Shown one piece after another: positions 1-8,477 of a stretch of DNA of 64,000 nucleotides (positions within the stretch are counted from its first letter, which is position 1; every line of letters starts with the position of its first letter). The translations under genes were made by a program, and so were the position numbers. This DNA comes from Bacillota bacterium (GTDB lineage Bacteria > Bacillota > Clostridia > Lachnospirales > Anaerotignaceae). The notes below the pieces were generated by a model. It worked only from the letters and a program-made list of their open reading frames with translations. It was not told where the DNA came from and did no database searches. The DNA lies in contig JAHZDZ010000002.1 in NCBI GenBank assembly GCA_019422105.1, positions 124,001-188,000 on the forward strand, in the 5' to 3' direction.

Positions 1-1
1 A

Positions 2-619
2 CATAAAATTTACAAATATACAAACAGGGATATTCGTACGGCGGAAATAGTAATACTGGACGGCGGCAATTTTCTCACTGAGCTTGTTCTGGATGTCATC
101 TATCCAAACGTGAATTATTTGAGCATTTACACAGACAGAAAAGAAAATTTTGAGGAAAAGGCATCCGATATTTATGAGGACTGCGGTCTGAATGTGCAGG
201 TTTTTTCCAACAGTAAAAATACTCTTCTCAGAAATGGAGATATTATTATTAACTGTGCCATGGAGTTGGAAAATTTCGATTATTTTTTTAAAAAGAACAG
301 TCTTTATCTAGATGTGAACAAAAACAGGCAGAAGCTTTTAAGGCTTATGGCGAAAAGAAGCGATATGGTATTTATAGACGATATGAAGCTGAAGGCGGGC
401 CGGCTTTTTGTCATGTCAAGCCTCTTTGAGGCGTGCCAGTACACATCGAATCCATTATTCAGAAGCTTTTTGACGAAGCAGTATAACAGCGTTGCGGAAG
501 GGGAACTATATCATTACTTTAAAAATTCTGATGTTTTTGTGCATGATTTTTATGCCAATGGGAAAAAACTGGGCAATGAAGCATTTCGCCTTATGAATAT
601 CTCAAATAAGGCGGGATAG
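2..619 (+). CDS. Unknown protein, C-terminal part (5' end outside window)
   Basis: The frame is open from the first base of the window, so the gene begins upstream; the internal GTG at 110 is unlikely to be the true start. The visible 205 residues alternate beta strands and helices: AEIVILDGGNF, then VNYLSIYTD, GLNVQVFS and GDIIINCAM. This spacing resembles a Rossmann-like domain, but no glycine-rich nucleotide motif is seen in the visible part. It ends in AFRLMNISNKAG. I do not recognise the family. A 42-codon ORF starts 3 bases after its stop. The absence of signal peptide or membrane segments in the visible part suggests a cytoplasmic protein; function unassigned. Confidence 0.7.
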   Translation, partial: HKIYKYTNRDIRTAEIVILDGGNFLTELVLDVIYPNVNYLSIYTDRKENFEEKASDIYEDCGLNVQVFSNSKNTLLRNGDIIINCAMELENFDYFFKKNSLYLDVNKNRQKLLRLMAKRSDMVFIDDMKLKAGRLFVMSSLFEACQYTSNPLFRSFLTKQYNSVAEGELYHYFKNSDVFVHDFYANGKKLGNEAFRLMNISNKAG

Positions 620-621
620 CT

Positions 622-750
622 GTGTCAGAAACAAAAATAGGGGAAAGAAGCGTCATGAAGGACGATGTTGCTTTCAGGTACTTTGGCAAACGGAACATGA
701 AATTTATGGAATTTGTTATTCTGATGGGCATTCCGGCGGTTTTTTATTGA
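622..750 (+). CDS. Small ORF, 42 aa, hypothetical
   Basis: A GTG-initiated 42-residue frame begins just after the stop of the upstream gene, with AAGGCGG about 7 bases before the start. The product begins MSETKIGERS and ends in a short hydrophobic stretch, FVILMGIPAVFY. It may be a translationally coupled small protein or the remnant of a longer gene. Spacing and the possible RBS are the only support. Confidence 0.3.
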   Translation: MSETKIGERSVMKDDVAFRYFGKRNMKFMEFVILMGIPAVFY

Positions 751-807
751 CAATTAATTATGTGTCATGTATAATTTTAGTCAATGCAAAAGCGCAGGAC
801 ATTTTTG

Positions 808-835
808 AAACACTCTGTATACAAACAGAGTGTTT
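808..835 (+). terminator. Hairpin, possible terminator before greA
   Basis: AAACACTCTG (808-817) pairs perfectly with CAGAGTGTTT (826-835) around an 8-base loop. The following bases are only moderately T-rich, so it could be a weak terminator for the upstream genes or a leader hairpin. A weak promoter for greA (TTGCCA at 853) may lie just downstream. Confidence 0.4.
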
Positions 836-944
836 ATTCGTTTGGAATTTAGTTGCCATATTGTCGAATATTAAAATACCTGTGAGGCGGGAGAGTATTT
901 TGCTGAACGGTATTTAAGAATGATAAAGAGGAGCGTGTATTAGC

Positions 945-1421
945 ATGGCGGACAAAAAGATTGTATTAACATATGACGGTCTGAAAAAAATGGAGGAAGA
1001 ACTGGAAGATCTGAAAACCGTAAAGCGCAAGGAAGTTGCCGAAAAAATAAAGGAAGCGAGAGGACAGGGTGACCTTTCAGAGAATGCAGAGTATGATGCG
1101 GCAAAGGAAGAGCAGGCGGAAATTGAAAGCCGTATTGTGCAGCTTGAAAAAATGCTCAGAAATGCTGAGGTCATTGACGAGGAAGAAACCAGCAGCGACG
1201 TTATCAGCATTGGCTCCAAGGTGAAGCTTTATGATATTGAGTTTGACGAGGAAACGATTTATGTTATCGTGGGCTCTGCGGAGGCTGATCCCATGGAGGG
1301 TCGTATATCAAACGAATCTCCTGTAGGACAGGGGCTTTTGGGGAGAAAGGTTGGAGAGACGGTTGCCATAGACACTCCTTCCGGCGAGATTGATTTCAAG
1401 GTATTAGAGATAATTAAGTAA
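945..1421 (+). CDS. greA: Transcription elongation factor GreA
   Basis: The 158-residue length is normal for GreA. The N-terminal coiled coil (about residues 8-75) carries the tip motif GDLSENAEYDAAKEEQ, with the acidic residues that reach the RNA polymerase active site and stimulate cleavage of backtracked RNA. The C-terminal FKBP-like domain (about 80-158) contains the usual SPVGQGLLGRKVGE segment. The protein rescues stalled polymerase in the cytoplasm. A GAGGAGCG ribosome site precedes the ATG. lysS starts 26 bases after the stop with its own strong RBS, so the two are probably cotranscribed, an arrangement common in Clostridia. Confidence 0.97.
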   Translation: MADKKIVLTYDGLKKMEEELEDLKTVKRKEVAEKIKEARGQGDLSENAEYDAAKEEQAEIESRIVQLEKMLRNAEVIDEEETSSDVISIGSKVKLYDIEFDEETIYVIVGSAEADPMEGRISNESPVGQGLLGRKVGETVAIDTPSGEIDFKVLEIIK

Positions 1422-1447
1422 TAGTATGGAATAAGGAGGAAAATTCC

Positions 1448-2956
1448 GTGTCTGATCATACAAATGAAACGCAAAATGAGGAACAAATGAGCCAGCAGGA
1501 GCTGAACAGGCTTTTGCAGATCCGTCGGGAAAAGCTTGCACAGCTTCAGGAAGACGGTAAGGATCCCTTTGTTATAGTAAAATATGATGTGGATAAGCAC
1601 AGCAGAGAAATTGTGGAGCATTATGACGAGTTGGAAGGACAGGCGGTTTCCATTGCGGGAAGGCTCATGAATAAGCGTGTTATGGGAAAGGCATCCTTTT
1701 GCAATGTCCAGGACAGGGATGGAAAAATCCAGGCTTATGTCAGCAGAAATGATATTGGCGATGAGAACTATGCGGCTTTTAAAAAGTTCGATATTGGAGA
1801 TATTGTCGGCATTAAGGGCATTGTGTTCAAAACAAAAATGGGAGAGATCTCTGTACATGCCAATGAGGTTGTGCTTTTGTCAAAAAGCCTTCAGATACTG
1901 CCGGAGAAATTCCACGGACTGACCAATACGGATATGCGTTACCGTCAGAGATATACAGATTTGATTATGAATGAGGACGTCAGGAAGACGTTTATCATGC
2001 GTTCCAAAATTATTAGCTGTATCCGCCGCTATCTGGATGACCTGGGCTTTTTGGAGGTAGAAACTCCCATGCTTGTGCCCAATGCGGGAGGCGCAGCCGC
2101 AAGGCCCTTTGAGACGCACTATAATGCGCTTGACGAGGATGTAAAGCTTAGAATTTCATTGGAGCTCTATCTGAAGCGTCTGATTGTAGGCGGTTTGGAG
2201 AGGGTATATGAGATTGGACGAGTATTCAGGAATGAGGGCTTGGATACCAGGCATAATCCTGAGTTTACGCTGATGGAGCTGTACCAGGCTTATACAGATT
2301 ATTATGGTATGATGGATTTGACAGAGAATATGTTCCGCCACATTGCGAGAGAAGTGTGCGGAACCACCACAATACCTTATGCAGAGGTTGAAATCGATCT
2401 GGGCAGCCCCTTTGAACGCTTGACGATGATTGGTGCAATCAAAAAGTATACCGGTATTGACTTCAATGAAATAAAGACGACAGAGGAAGCAAAGAAGCTG
2501 GCGGATGAAAAGGGCGTTCACTATGAAAAGAGACATGTGCGCGGCGATATTATCAACCTGTTCTTTGAGGAATTTGTGGAGGAACACTTGATTCAGCCAA
2601 CCTTTATTATGGATCATCCTGTGGAGGTTTCCCCGCTGACAAAAAGAAAACCGGATCAGCCGGAATTGGTTGAGCGCTTTGAATTGTTTATTTATGGACG
2701 TGAGATGTGTAATGCATATTCCGAATTAAACGATCCCATTGACCAGAGGGAACGCTTTAAAGCGCAGGAAGCGGCTTTTGCGGCAGGGGATGAGGAAGCA
2801 AACCATACAGACGAGGATTTCTTGAATGCTTTGGAGATTGGCATGCCGCCTACGGGTGGGATTGGATATGGCATTGACAGGCTTGTGATGCTGTTTACAA
2901 ATTCTCCGGCAATCAGGGACGTTCTGTTGTTTCCCACGATGAAAACCATTGGGTGA
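1448..2956 (+). CDS. lysS: Lysyl-tRNA synthetase, class II
   Basis: A 502-residue class II enzyme that charges tRNA-Lys with lysine using ATP. An OB-fold anticodon domain occupies about residues 55-160 (VSIAGRLMNKRVMGKASF). The catalytic domain shows motif 2 (FRNEGLDTRHNPEFT) and motif 3 (GGIGYGIDRLVML) with the ATP-binding arginine. The start is GTG, chosen because AAGGAGGA at 1433-1440 is correctly spaced; the N-terminus MSDHTNETQNEEQMS is hydrophilic and variable, as usual. No T-box leader is seen, so it probably depends on greA readthrough. A strong hairpin terminator lies 150 bases downstream. Confidence 0.97.
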   Translation: MSDHTNETQNEEQMSQQELNRLLQIRREKLAQLQEDGKDPFVIVKYDVDKHSREIVEHYDELEGQAVSIAGRLMNKRVMGKASFCNVQDRDGKIQAYVSRNDIGDENYAAFKKFDIGDIVGIKGIVFKTKMGEISVHANEVVLLSKSLQILPEKFHGLTNTDMRYRQRYTDLIMNEDVRKTFIMRSKIISCIRRYLDDLGFLEVETPMLVPNAGGAAARPFETHYNALDEDVKLRISLELYLKRLIVGGLERVYEIGRVFRNEGLDTRHNPEFTLMELYQAYTDYYGMMDLTENMFRHIAREVCGTTTIPYAEVEIDLGSPFERLTMIGAIKKYTGIDFNEIKTTEEAKKLADEKGVHYEKRHVRGDIINLFFEEFVEEHLIQPTFIMDHPVEVSPLTKRKPDQPELVERFELFIYGREMCNAYSELNDPIDQRERFKAQEAAFAAGDEEANHTDEDFLNALEIGMPPTGGIGYGIDRLVMLFTNSPAIRDVLLFPTMKTIG

Positions 2957-3105
2957 CGGGCACTTTTAGATTGTTTGAAAACAGGATGAAATGCTTAGAA
3001 TTGCCTGTTTTAGGGATAAATATTGGCGGGAAACAAGAGGGGGGATTTTACCCCTGTGCTACCCCAATTTGTTTTAAAACATCAATTACACTTGAATAAA
3101 ATAAA

Positions 3106-3140
3106 GGGAAGCAGGATATAGTATCCTGCCTCCCTATTTT
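3106..3140. terminator. Bidirectional terminator between lysS and flavodoxin gene
   Basis: GGGAAGCAGGATA (3106-3118) pairs with TATCCTGCCTCCC (3122-3134), 13 pairs with one mismatch, followed by TATTTTTA on the plus strand and by TTTATTTTATTC on the minus strand. It can end lysS and the convergent flavodoxin transcript. The rest of 2957-3303 shows only a weak AAAACAGG...CCTGTTTT hairpin (2978-3011). Confidence 0.85.
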
Positions 3141-3303
3141 TATGCTCAGACAACGCAAAGCGGCGTTAAAGAGTCGGCTGTATAAGTTACAATACCATGT
3201 AAAATGTTAATTTTCCATCGTATTTCCAGCTGCTAAACTGTTTTGAACGTGCAGGACTTTTAGAATGCAGAAATAAAAGCCCTTGTTCTATCTTTTGCTT
3301 CCT

Positions 3304-3963
3304 TCACTGCGACTGCAATCCATCAATCCAGGACTGCAAATCAGCATCTGATACATCTAAGCTGAATCTTTGGCCGGATAGCCAGTTCCCGCTCCCTGCC
3401 TGTTGTGCGATATGGCTGCCGCTGTTTCCAATGCCGCTGCCGCCGGACGTACAAAAAGGAATAACGGTAATATCGCTGAAATCATAGGTTTCTGCGAATG
3501 TGCTGACAATACGGGGTACATCTCCCCACCAGATAGGGTAGCCAATGTATATGGTGGAGTATCCGTCAAGGGACACGGATTCGCCGCCAATTTCAGGACG
3601 TGCATCTGGGTTGTTCATTTCGATTGTTGCACGGCTTTGACTGTTGCTATAATTTAGATCATCCTCCGAATACGGCTCTGCCGGCACTATCTCATATAAA
3701 TCTGCATTCGTGAGAGCAGCAATTCTCTCGGCGACTTTTTTTGTTGTTCCTGTTGCGGAAAAGTACACAACGAGTACATCTTTTTTTGTATTTGACGGTT
3801 CTGTCAAATCTGCTGCATCGTCATTTTTATCCTGACTTTTCGTTTCCAGAGCTGGTTGTGTTTGCTTTTCGGCAGTGTTTTCGTTTATGGGAGCTGTACA
3901 TGCGGCTAGCCCGAAAGTAAGACATACTGCAACCGCCAAAGCAAAAATAGGAAGTTTTCTCAT
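3304..3963 (-). CDS. Flavodoxin-domain lipoprotein
   Basis: A 219-residue protein with a signal peptide ending in a lipobox (GLAAC, Cys22), so it is probably lipid-anchored outside the membrane. A low-complexity linker (about 25-60) precedes a flavodoxin domain. The FMN phosphate loop is SATGTTKK (about 69-76); further conserved parts are SRATIEMNN, GYPIWWGDVPR (flavin-stacking Trp region) and TSGGSGIGNS. It probably carries FMN as an electron carrier or quinone/flavin reductase partner. It lies 38 bases downstream of a cytoplasmic flavodoxin with the same motifs, likely as an operon under the MerR-type promoter. The pair looks like a duplication in which one copy acquired export. Confidence 0.88.
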   Translation of the reverse strand: MRKLPIFALAVAVCLTFGLAACTAPINENTAEKQTQPALETKSQDKNDDAADLTEPSNTKKDVLVVYFSATGTTKKVAERIAALTNADLYEIVPAEPYSEDDLNYSNSQSRATIEMNNPDARPEIGGESVSLDGYSTIYIGYPIWWGDVPRIVSTFAETYDFSDITVIPFCTSGGSGIGNSGSHIAQQAGSGNWLSGQRFSLDVSDADLQSWIDGLQSQ

Positions 3964-4001
3964 TTTATATCTCCTATCTTATATGTAAGCTATGTCTTGA
4001 C

Positions 4002-4478
4002 TTACAGCCATTCTGATGCCCATGCTGCAAGCTCCTTACCGGATGCGTTTGCCGCAAATTTTTTCCCGTTTTTTACACTTGCTCCTGGCGCCAAAGCTTC
4101 CATATTTTTGCCGGAATTGCCAAGCTGACTCCCGCCGGATGTTGCAAAGGGCACAACTGTTTTTCCCCTAAAATCGTAGGCAGCCATAAAGGTGTCAATG
4201 ATGGATGGTTCTCTGTACCACCATATTGGGAATCCGATAAACACAACGTCATACCGTCCCATATCTTCTACTTTGGATGAGATTGCCGGGCGGCAACTTT
4301 TGTCATTCATTTCGATTGAGCTTCTGCTTTTACTGTTTTGCCAATCCAGATCGGCATCTTTATAAGGGATTTCCGGTTGAATCTCAAATAGATCGGCCCC
4401 GATTTCCTTTGACAATTTTTCTGCTATTTTTTTTGTTACCCCGCTTGCGCTGAAATACGATACCAATACTTTTTTCAT
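4002..4478 (-). CDS. Flavodoxin
   Basis: A 158-residue cytoplasmic flavodoxin of the short Flavodoxin_4-like type. The FMN phosphate-binding loop is SASGVTKK near the N-terminus; SRSSIEMND, GFPIWWYREPS and ATSGGSQLGNSG supply the isoalloxazine-binding loops. It is expected to act in low-potential electron transfer or reductive detoxification. The RBS GGGAGGA precedes the start. It is first in a probable two-gene operon with the lipoprotein flavodoxin and is read from a MerR-type promoter, so induction by a small molecule sensed by the divergent MerR protein is likely. Donor and acceptor are unknown. Confidence 0.93.
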   Translation of the reverse strand: MKKVLVSYFSASGVTKKIAEKLSKEIGADLFEIQPEIPYKDADLDWQNSKSRSSIEMNDKSCRPAISSKVEDMGRYDVVFIGFPIWWYREPSIIDTFMAAYDFRGKTVVPFATSGGSQLGNSGKNMEALAPGASVKNGKKFAANASGKELAAWASEWL

Positions 4479-4544
4479 TCTAATTCCTCCCTGTATGTTA
4501 TAATTGACTTTTATATCCTCACCATCTATAATGAGTATAAGTTA

Positions 4545-4575
4545 ATCATACAACTTAAAGTATACTTTAAGTCAA
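4545..4575 (-). promoter_or_regulatory. MerR-type promoter with palindromic operator
   Basis: On the minus strand TTGACT (4570-4575) and TATGAT (4545-4550) are separated by 19 bases, the lengthened spacer typical of MerR-activated promoters. A perfect 20-bp palindrome, ACTTAAAGTATACTTTAAGT (4553-4572), covers the spacer. It drives the flavodoxin genes and lies upstream of the divergent merR gene. Confidence 0.88.
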
Positions 4576-4619
4576 GTGTTAAATTTGCGAGATTTCAAAA
4601 AATTTGAAGGAGATAGATT

Positions 4620-5078
4620 ATGATTTATACAGTTGGTGAGATGGCAAAGGTGCTGGGCGTACCCGCCTCCACGCTTCGCTACTATGATCAGGAGGGAATC
4701 CTTCCTTTTGTGGAGCGTTCCAGCGGTGGAATCCGTATGTTTACCGACAAGGATTATGAGTGGTTAAAGGTTATAGAATGCTTAAAAAAATCAGGCTTAT
4801 CAATTAAAGAGATCAAAGCCTATATGGATATGGCCGGCAGAGGCGACGACTCATTGCGTGAACGTCTCACGCTATTTTGTTCCCGCAGAGATGCTGTTAA
4901 AAAACAGATAGCGGATTTACAGGAAACGCTGCATCTTCTGGAGTATAAATGTTGGTACTATGAACAAAGCCTGCTTGACGGAACAGAAGCAAAAGTCCGT
5001 TCTCTGCCTCTTGACGAGCTTCCGAAGCAATACCGGGATACCAAAAAAAGAATGACAATTACACATCAGGCAAAGTGA
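4620..5078 (+). CDS. MerR-family transcriptional regulator
   Basis: A 152-residue regulator. Its N-terminal winged helix (MIYTVGEMAKVLGVPASTLR, then YYDQEGILP) binds DNA; the coiled-coil dimerisation helix follows (about 80-120). The C-terminal part is short, with one cysteine in the coil (LTLFCSRRD) and another in YKCWYYEQ, and there is no obvious metal-binding cluster. The effector is therefore unknown; redox-active organic compounds fit the flavodoxin targets (inference). AAGGAGAT precedes the start. Divergent transcription from the flavodoxins and the 19-bp-spacer promoter between them support direct control. Confidence 0.92.
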   Translation: MIYTVGEMAKVLGVPASTLRYYDQEGILPFVERSSGGIRMFTDKDYEWLKVIECLKKSGLSIKEIKAYMDMAGRGDDSLRERLTLFCSRRDAVKKQIADLQETLHLLEYKCWYYEQSLLDGTEAKVRSLPLDELPKQYRDTKKRMTITHQAK

Positions 5079-5331
5079 GTATAAAGTATATGGTCAGTAC
5101 AAATGGCTGTATGCTTTTTATTTGTCTGGAGAATTTCGTCATTACAGTTCCCCATACTGATGCATTATAGCTGAACAACCTCAAAAGTGTTTTTTCTGAT
5201 TTAAGTTCATTACAGATCACCACTAATTTTAACCCATTTGCTTAGAATACGACGGAGCATTAAGGAATCGTTGAAATGGCAGCTTAGGAGACATAATAAG
5301 TATTTTGTAAAGTGGTCTAAGAAAGAGAGCC

Positions 5332-5360
5332 TTACTTTCTGTGCAGTCTGATAGTATAAT
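5332..5360 (+). promoter_or_regulatory. Sigma-A promoter for the paralogous exported-protein pair
   Basis: TTACTT (5332-5337), 17-base spacer, TATAAT (5355-5360), 46 bases before the start at 5407. I see no other feature in the 328-base gap 5079-5406. Confidence 0.7.
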
Positions 5361-5406
5361 AGAAACAGCAGCTTTTAATGAATGATTTTAAGGCGGTGGT
5401 ACGAAA

Positions 5407-5916
5407 GTGAAAAAAAACAGGAAAACGGCAATAATGCTATGCATACTGCTATTTGTGAGCGGAACGCCTTACCGAATGATAGAGTATACCGTAAAGCACC
5501 AGAGAATATATGTTGAGAATGAAGAAACAACGCTGTATGACCTCTGTTATCCTTACCATAGGGAAAACTTTATTCATAATCAGTATAAGACGTTAAGCGG
5601 TATTTTTACCAATAATATGGTTGGGCTTGGCATAGAGGATACAAGAAAATTTGGTGGTAATGAGGTAAGACCGCTGCTTCATTTAGACCTTTACAGGTTT
5701 GATATGGCGCATATTAATTTATGCTCCGGGATAAAGCCAATATTAAACGAAATAGAGCTCTACGAACTGGAAAACGAATACTATTTAAAGGTTCACTATA
5801 TTTTAAACAGGGACTACAACGGCTACAGCGCTGTTTATAAGTTTGAAGTGCTGGAGGAGGAGTATGTCGAGAATGCGTTGTGTTATGCTGCGATAAGGAA
5901 GGGGGAGGATGTGTAA
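5407..5916 (+). CDS. Exported protein of unknown function, paralogue A
   Basis: A 169-residue protein with a basic N-terminus and one hydrophobic segment (about 7-20, AIMLCILLFVSG), consistent with a signal peptide or N-terminal membrane anchor. I do not recognise the family. It aligns along its length with the next gene: both share TTL.DLC, an HR pair, VRPL, LY, CS...P.L..IE, EY..KV.YI and AVY.F. The shared pair of cysteines (in DLC and CSG/CSA) could form a disulfide outside the cell (inference). The GTG start lies behind AAGGCGGTGG. The coding region overlaps the RBS of its paralogue, indicating an operon. Confidence 0.8.
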   Translation: MKKNRKTAIMLCILLFVSGTPYRMIEYTVKHQRIYVENEETTLYDLCYPYHRENFIHNQYKTLSGIFTNNMVGLGIEDTRKFGGNEVRPLLHLDLYRFDMAHINLCSGIKPILNEIELYELENEYYLKVHYILNRDYNGYSAVYKFEVLEEEYVENALCYAAIRKGEDV

Positions 5917-5917
5917 C

Positions 5918-6403
5918 ATGAAAAAGAAATGGATTTTTTATCTGTTTGTTTTTTTAATTGTTATTACAGGCTTCCCTTTTAGTATAGCAAAAAATCTGGT
6001 AAGGAAAAATTGTATAGAGATTGAGGGAAATGTTACTACATTAATAGATTTATGCAATGCCAAACACAGAGGCGAGATATTGGAAATGAACAAAGATATT
6101 GATGATATGATATTAACAGGCCAGATAAAGGGATTGGAAAGATATAAATTTGGCAAATTTTCCGAGGATGTACGGAGGCCCCTGTTTTTCAGAAATTTAT
6201 ATGGCTCATCGGATTTGCCCTACAAATCCTGTTCTGCGCTAACGCCTGTTTTAAAGGATATTGAGATTTTTGAAAAGAACGGAGAGTATTTTGTCAAAGT
6301 ATTCTATATCACGGATAAGGCTTCCAGCGGTTTTTATGCTGTTTACCAATTTGTTGATTTGGATAAGCGGGAAATGAAAGTGTTTTTACAAAATGCTGTA
6401 TAA
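5918..6403 (+). CDS. Exported protein of unknown function, paralogue B
   Basis: A 161-residue homologue of the preceding product. The start at 5918 is preferred over the in-frame ATG at 5909, because GGGGGAGG ends right against 5909 but is 9 bases from 5918. One hydrophobic segment (about 5-20, WIFYLFVFLIVITGFPFSI) suggests export with membrane anchoring. The conserved positions TTLIDLC, HRGE, VRRPLF, CSALTPVL, EYFVKVFYI and FYAVYQF match paralogue A. The two genes arose by tandem duplication. Function and partners are unknown. Only a weak AT-rich hairpin follows. Confidence 0.8.
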   Translation: MKKKWIFYLFVFLIVITGFPFSIAKNLVRKNCIEIEGNVTTLIDLCNAKHRGEILEMNKDIDDMILTGQIKGLERYKFGKFSEDVRRPLFFRNLYGSSDLPYKSCSALTPVLKDIEIFEKNGEYFVKVFYITDKASSGFYAVYQFVDLDKREMKVFLQNAV

Positions 6404-6522
6404 ATAAAAGCATAGTTAGCCAGGATGGCGTGAATAATTCACATTTTGCATCTCTTGTCTTATCAGCAGTATGAGTTTGTATATACCCTCTTACAATGAA
6501 TAAAAATTTTTTTCATTTGCCA

Positions 6523-6549
6523 AATAAAAAAGAACATACCTTTTTTATT
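6523..6549. terminator. AT-rich hairpin, weak bidirectional terminator
   Basis: AATAAAAAAG (6523-6532) pairs with CTTTTTTATT (6540-6549) around 7 bases. It lies between the convergent paralogue pair and the MATE gene. The stem is almost pure A/T, so termination strength is doubtful. Confidence 0.4.
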
Positions 6550-6605
6550 GCGGCGTAGTAGGAAAAGAAAAGGAATGGCAATTTCATATGCGCAGCGGCT
6601 GTTTT

Positions 6606-7991
6606 CTATTCCGATGAAAGCCAATGCCGCTTCTTCCAGCTCCCGAATTCATTCACAGCAAGACCAAGGGACAATATAAAAACAAGGGTGTCTGCAATAG
6701 GCGCGGCTGCAAGAGCACCGATAACGCCAAATTTTTGTGCCAGAATAAGTGATAAAGGGATTAAAAATACTGCCTGCCGCGACAGAGGAATAAGCAAAGC
6801 TTTTACAGGTTTTCCAATACCCTGAAAAAAAGAGGCTGTTGTCATATGCAGCCCGTAAAGGAAAAAGGCCAACATATAAATGCGGAAAAAATGCTGTGAG
6901 CAGTCCAGATAAAGAGCGTCATTGGAAACAAAGAGCATGCCGATTTGCCGCGCAAGAAGCTGGTAAACCGTGAACCATAAAACAGAAACAGTCAAAGCAA
7001 TCGTGGCCGCTGTCAGATAGGTGCGCTTTACCCTGTCATAATGCTTTGCCCCAAAGTTGTAACCGTTTATGGGCTGTGTGGCAGAGGAAACACCGACAAA
7101 CATGGAATGTGCGATTTGATAAACCTTCATTATCATTCCGTATACGGACAGAGCGATTTCACTTCCGTAAATTGTTTTTGCGCCGTATATGCTCATAAGG
7201 TTATTCATAACAATTTGTACGGCGGCGCTCATAATCTGGGTAATAAGACTTGGTATTCCCAATATCAGTATCTGACCTGTGAGTTTACTGGTTGGCCGCA
7301 GATATTCTTTTGCGATATGAACCGTCCGCAGTTTTTTTAAATAGCGCAGGCAGAGAAGGCCTGCTGCCGCTTCCCCTGTAACAGTTGCGATACCTGCTCC
7401 CACAACGCCCATTTTCAGCGGAAAGATAAAAATTGGGTCCAAAATAAGATTAATTACAGCGCCGGCCATCATACATTTCATGGTATACTGGGGATTTCCG
7501 TCAGCGCGTATGATTGCGGTGAGGGAGGAACTGAGCATGAGGAAGGGAAGCCCCCATATAATGATGCGTGCGTAGGCCAGCGAATCTTGAAATGCCGAGT
7601 CAGTCGCACCGAGAAGTCTGACAATGCCGGGGGCAAAAAAGCTTAATAGTACGGCCAGCAGGATACCTGATACAGCCAGCAGGGTGATGGAGTGGCCTAT
7701 GGTTCTATCGGCTTCCTCCTGTTCCTTTCTTCCCAGGCAGAGGCTTATGTTTGCCGCGCAGCCATCCCCGATCAAAAGTGCGATGGCAATGGCGACAATG
7801 GTGAGGGGGAAGGACACATTGGTTGCGGCCATGCCGTTGATACCTACGCCCTGTCCTACAAAGATCTGGTCAACGATATTATAAAGGTAGTTGACCATCA
7901 GTGTCAGTGCCGTAGGGATAGAATATTTGGCAATGAGCTTAATGATAGGTTCTGTTTCCAAGGGATTTTGCAGCTTCTTTTGGGCTTCCAT
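6606..7991 (-). CDS. MATE-family transporter under FMN riboswitch control
   Basis: A 461-residue multidrug and toxin extrusion family membrane protein with about 12 hydrophobic segments; the two halves begin near PIIKLIAKYSIPTALTLMVN and KLTGQILILGIPSLITQIMS. Such proteins export cations or drugs using Na+ or H+ gradients. The start at 7991 (MEAQKKLQNP) is chosen over an upstream frame because GGAGGAGCC lies 7 bases before it. An RFN riboswitch and a TTGACA/TAAAAT promoter precede the gene on the same strand, so expression should fall when FMN is plentiful. That points to flavin, flavin-analogue or related transport rather than general drug efflux (inference). Confidence 0.93.
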   Translation of the reverse strand: MEAQKKLQNPLETEPIIKLIAKYSIPTALTLMVNYLYNIVDQIFVGQGVGINGMAATNVSFPLTIVAIAIALLIGDGCAANISLCLGRKEQEEADRTIGHSITLLAVSGILLAVLLSFFAPGIVRLLGATDSAFQDSLAYARIIIWGLPFLMLSSSLTAIIRADGNPQYTMKCMMAGAVINLILDPIFIFPLKMGVVGAGIATVTGEAAAGLLCLRYLKKLRTVHIAKEYLRPTSKLTGQILILGIPSLITQIMSAAVQIVMNNLMSIYGAKTIYGSEIALSVYGMIMKVYQIAHSMFVGVSSATQPINGYNFGAKHYDRVKRTYLTAATIALTVSVLWFTVYQLLARQIGMLFVSNDALYLDCSQHFFRIYMLAFFLYGLHMTTASFFQGIGKPVKALLIPLSRQAVFLIPLSLILAQKFGVIGALAAAPIADTLVFILSLGLAVNEFGSWKKRHWLSSE

Positions 7992-8159
7992 TTTGGCTCC
8001 TCCTAGCTTTACGGTATCGGTTTGATGTACAGGACGATTTTCAGACAAATAAAAAACACCCAAAAACAAACCTGTCAAAATAGCAGGCTGCCGGATGTAT
8101 CAGATCTTCCGGTTACGTAGAGGAGAGTAAAGACAGCATCCAGTCGCAATGATTGAAAG

Positions 8160-8265
8160 CTTTCTTCTCCCGTCCAGACTGGCTGTTGGCATCGGAATTG
8201 CACCGAATTAGCAGATCGCTCGCGGGCTGTACCGCCAGTAGAGTTATACTCATTTCCGAAGAAAG
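8160..8265 (-). promoter_or_regulatory. FMN riboswitch (RFN element)
   Basis: Read on the minus strand, a P1 stem CTTTCTTC (8258-8265) / GAAGAAAG (8160-8167) encloses the RFN core blocks: GGCGGTACAGCCCGCGAGC, then TTCGGTGCAATTCCGATGCC and CAGTCTGGACGGGAGAAG. These match the conserved FMN aptamer. Downstream, a CCGGA/TCCGG hairpin and a short CCTG/CAGG hairpin followed by TTTGTTTTT form the likely expression platform before the MATE start at 7991. Confidence 0.95.
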
Positions 8266-8286
8266 TATATTTATTATCTATTAAGT

Positions 8287-8315
8287 ATTTTAGCATGCGG
8301 GGGATTTTGTGTCAA
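8287..8315 (-). promoter_or_regulatory. Sigma-A promoter of the FMN riboswitch-MATE transcript
   Basis: On the minus strand TTGACA (8310-8315), 17-base spacer, TAAAAT (8287-8292), about 20 bases before the riboswitch P1 stem. Confidence 0.9.
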
Positions 8316-8477
8316 CCGGGAGGGGGACAGGGGAAAATTATCAGACATGTTTCTCATAATGTATTTATATATTTGGAATCATAATTTGGGGGTTACGGAA
8401 TAAAATAATATGCAAGTTTATTCTTTTGTACACCCTTCTTAAAATTTTATTAAATTGTAAAAGAATGCCGTTTTTAT

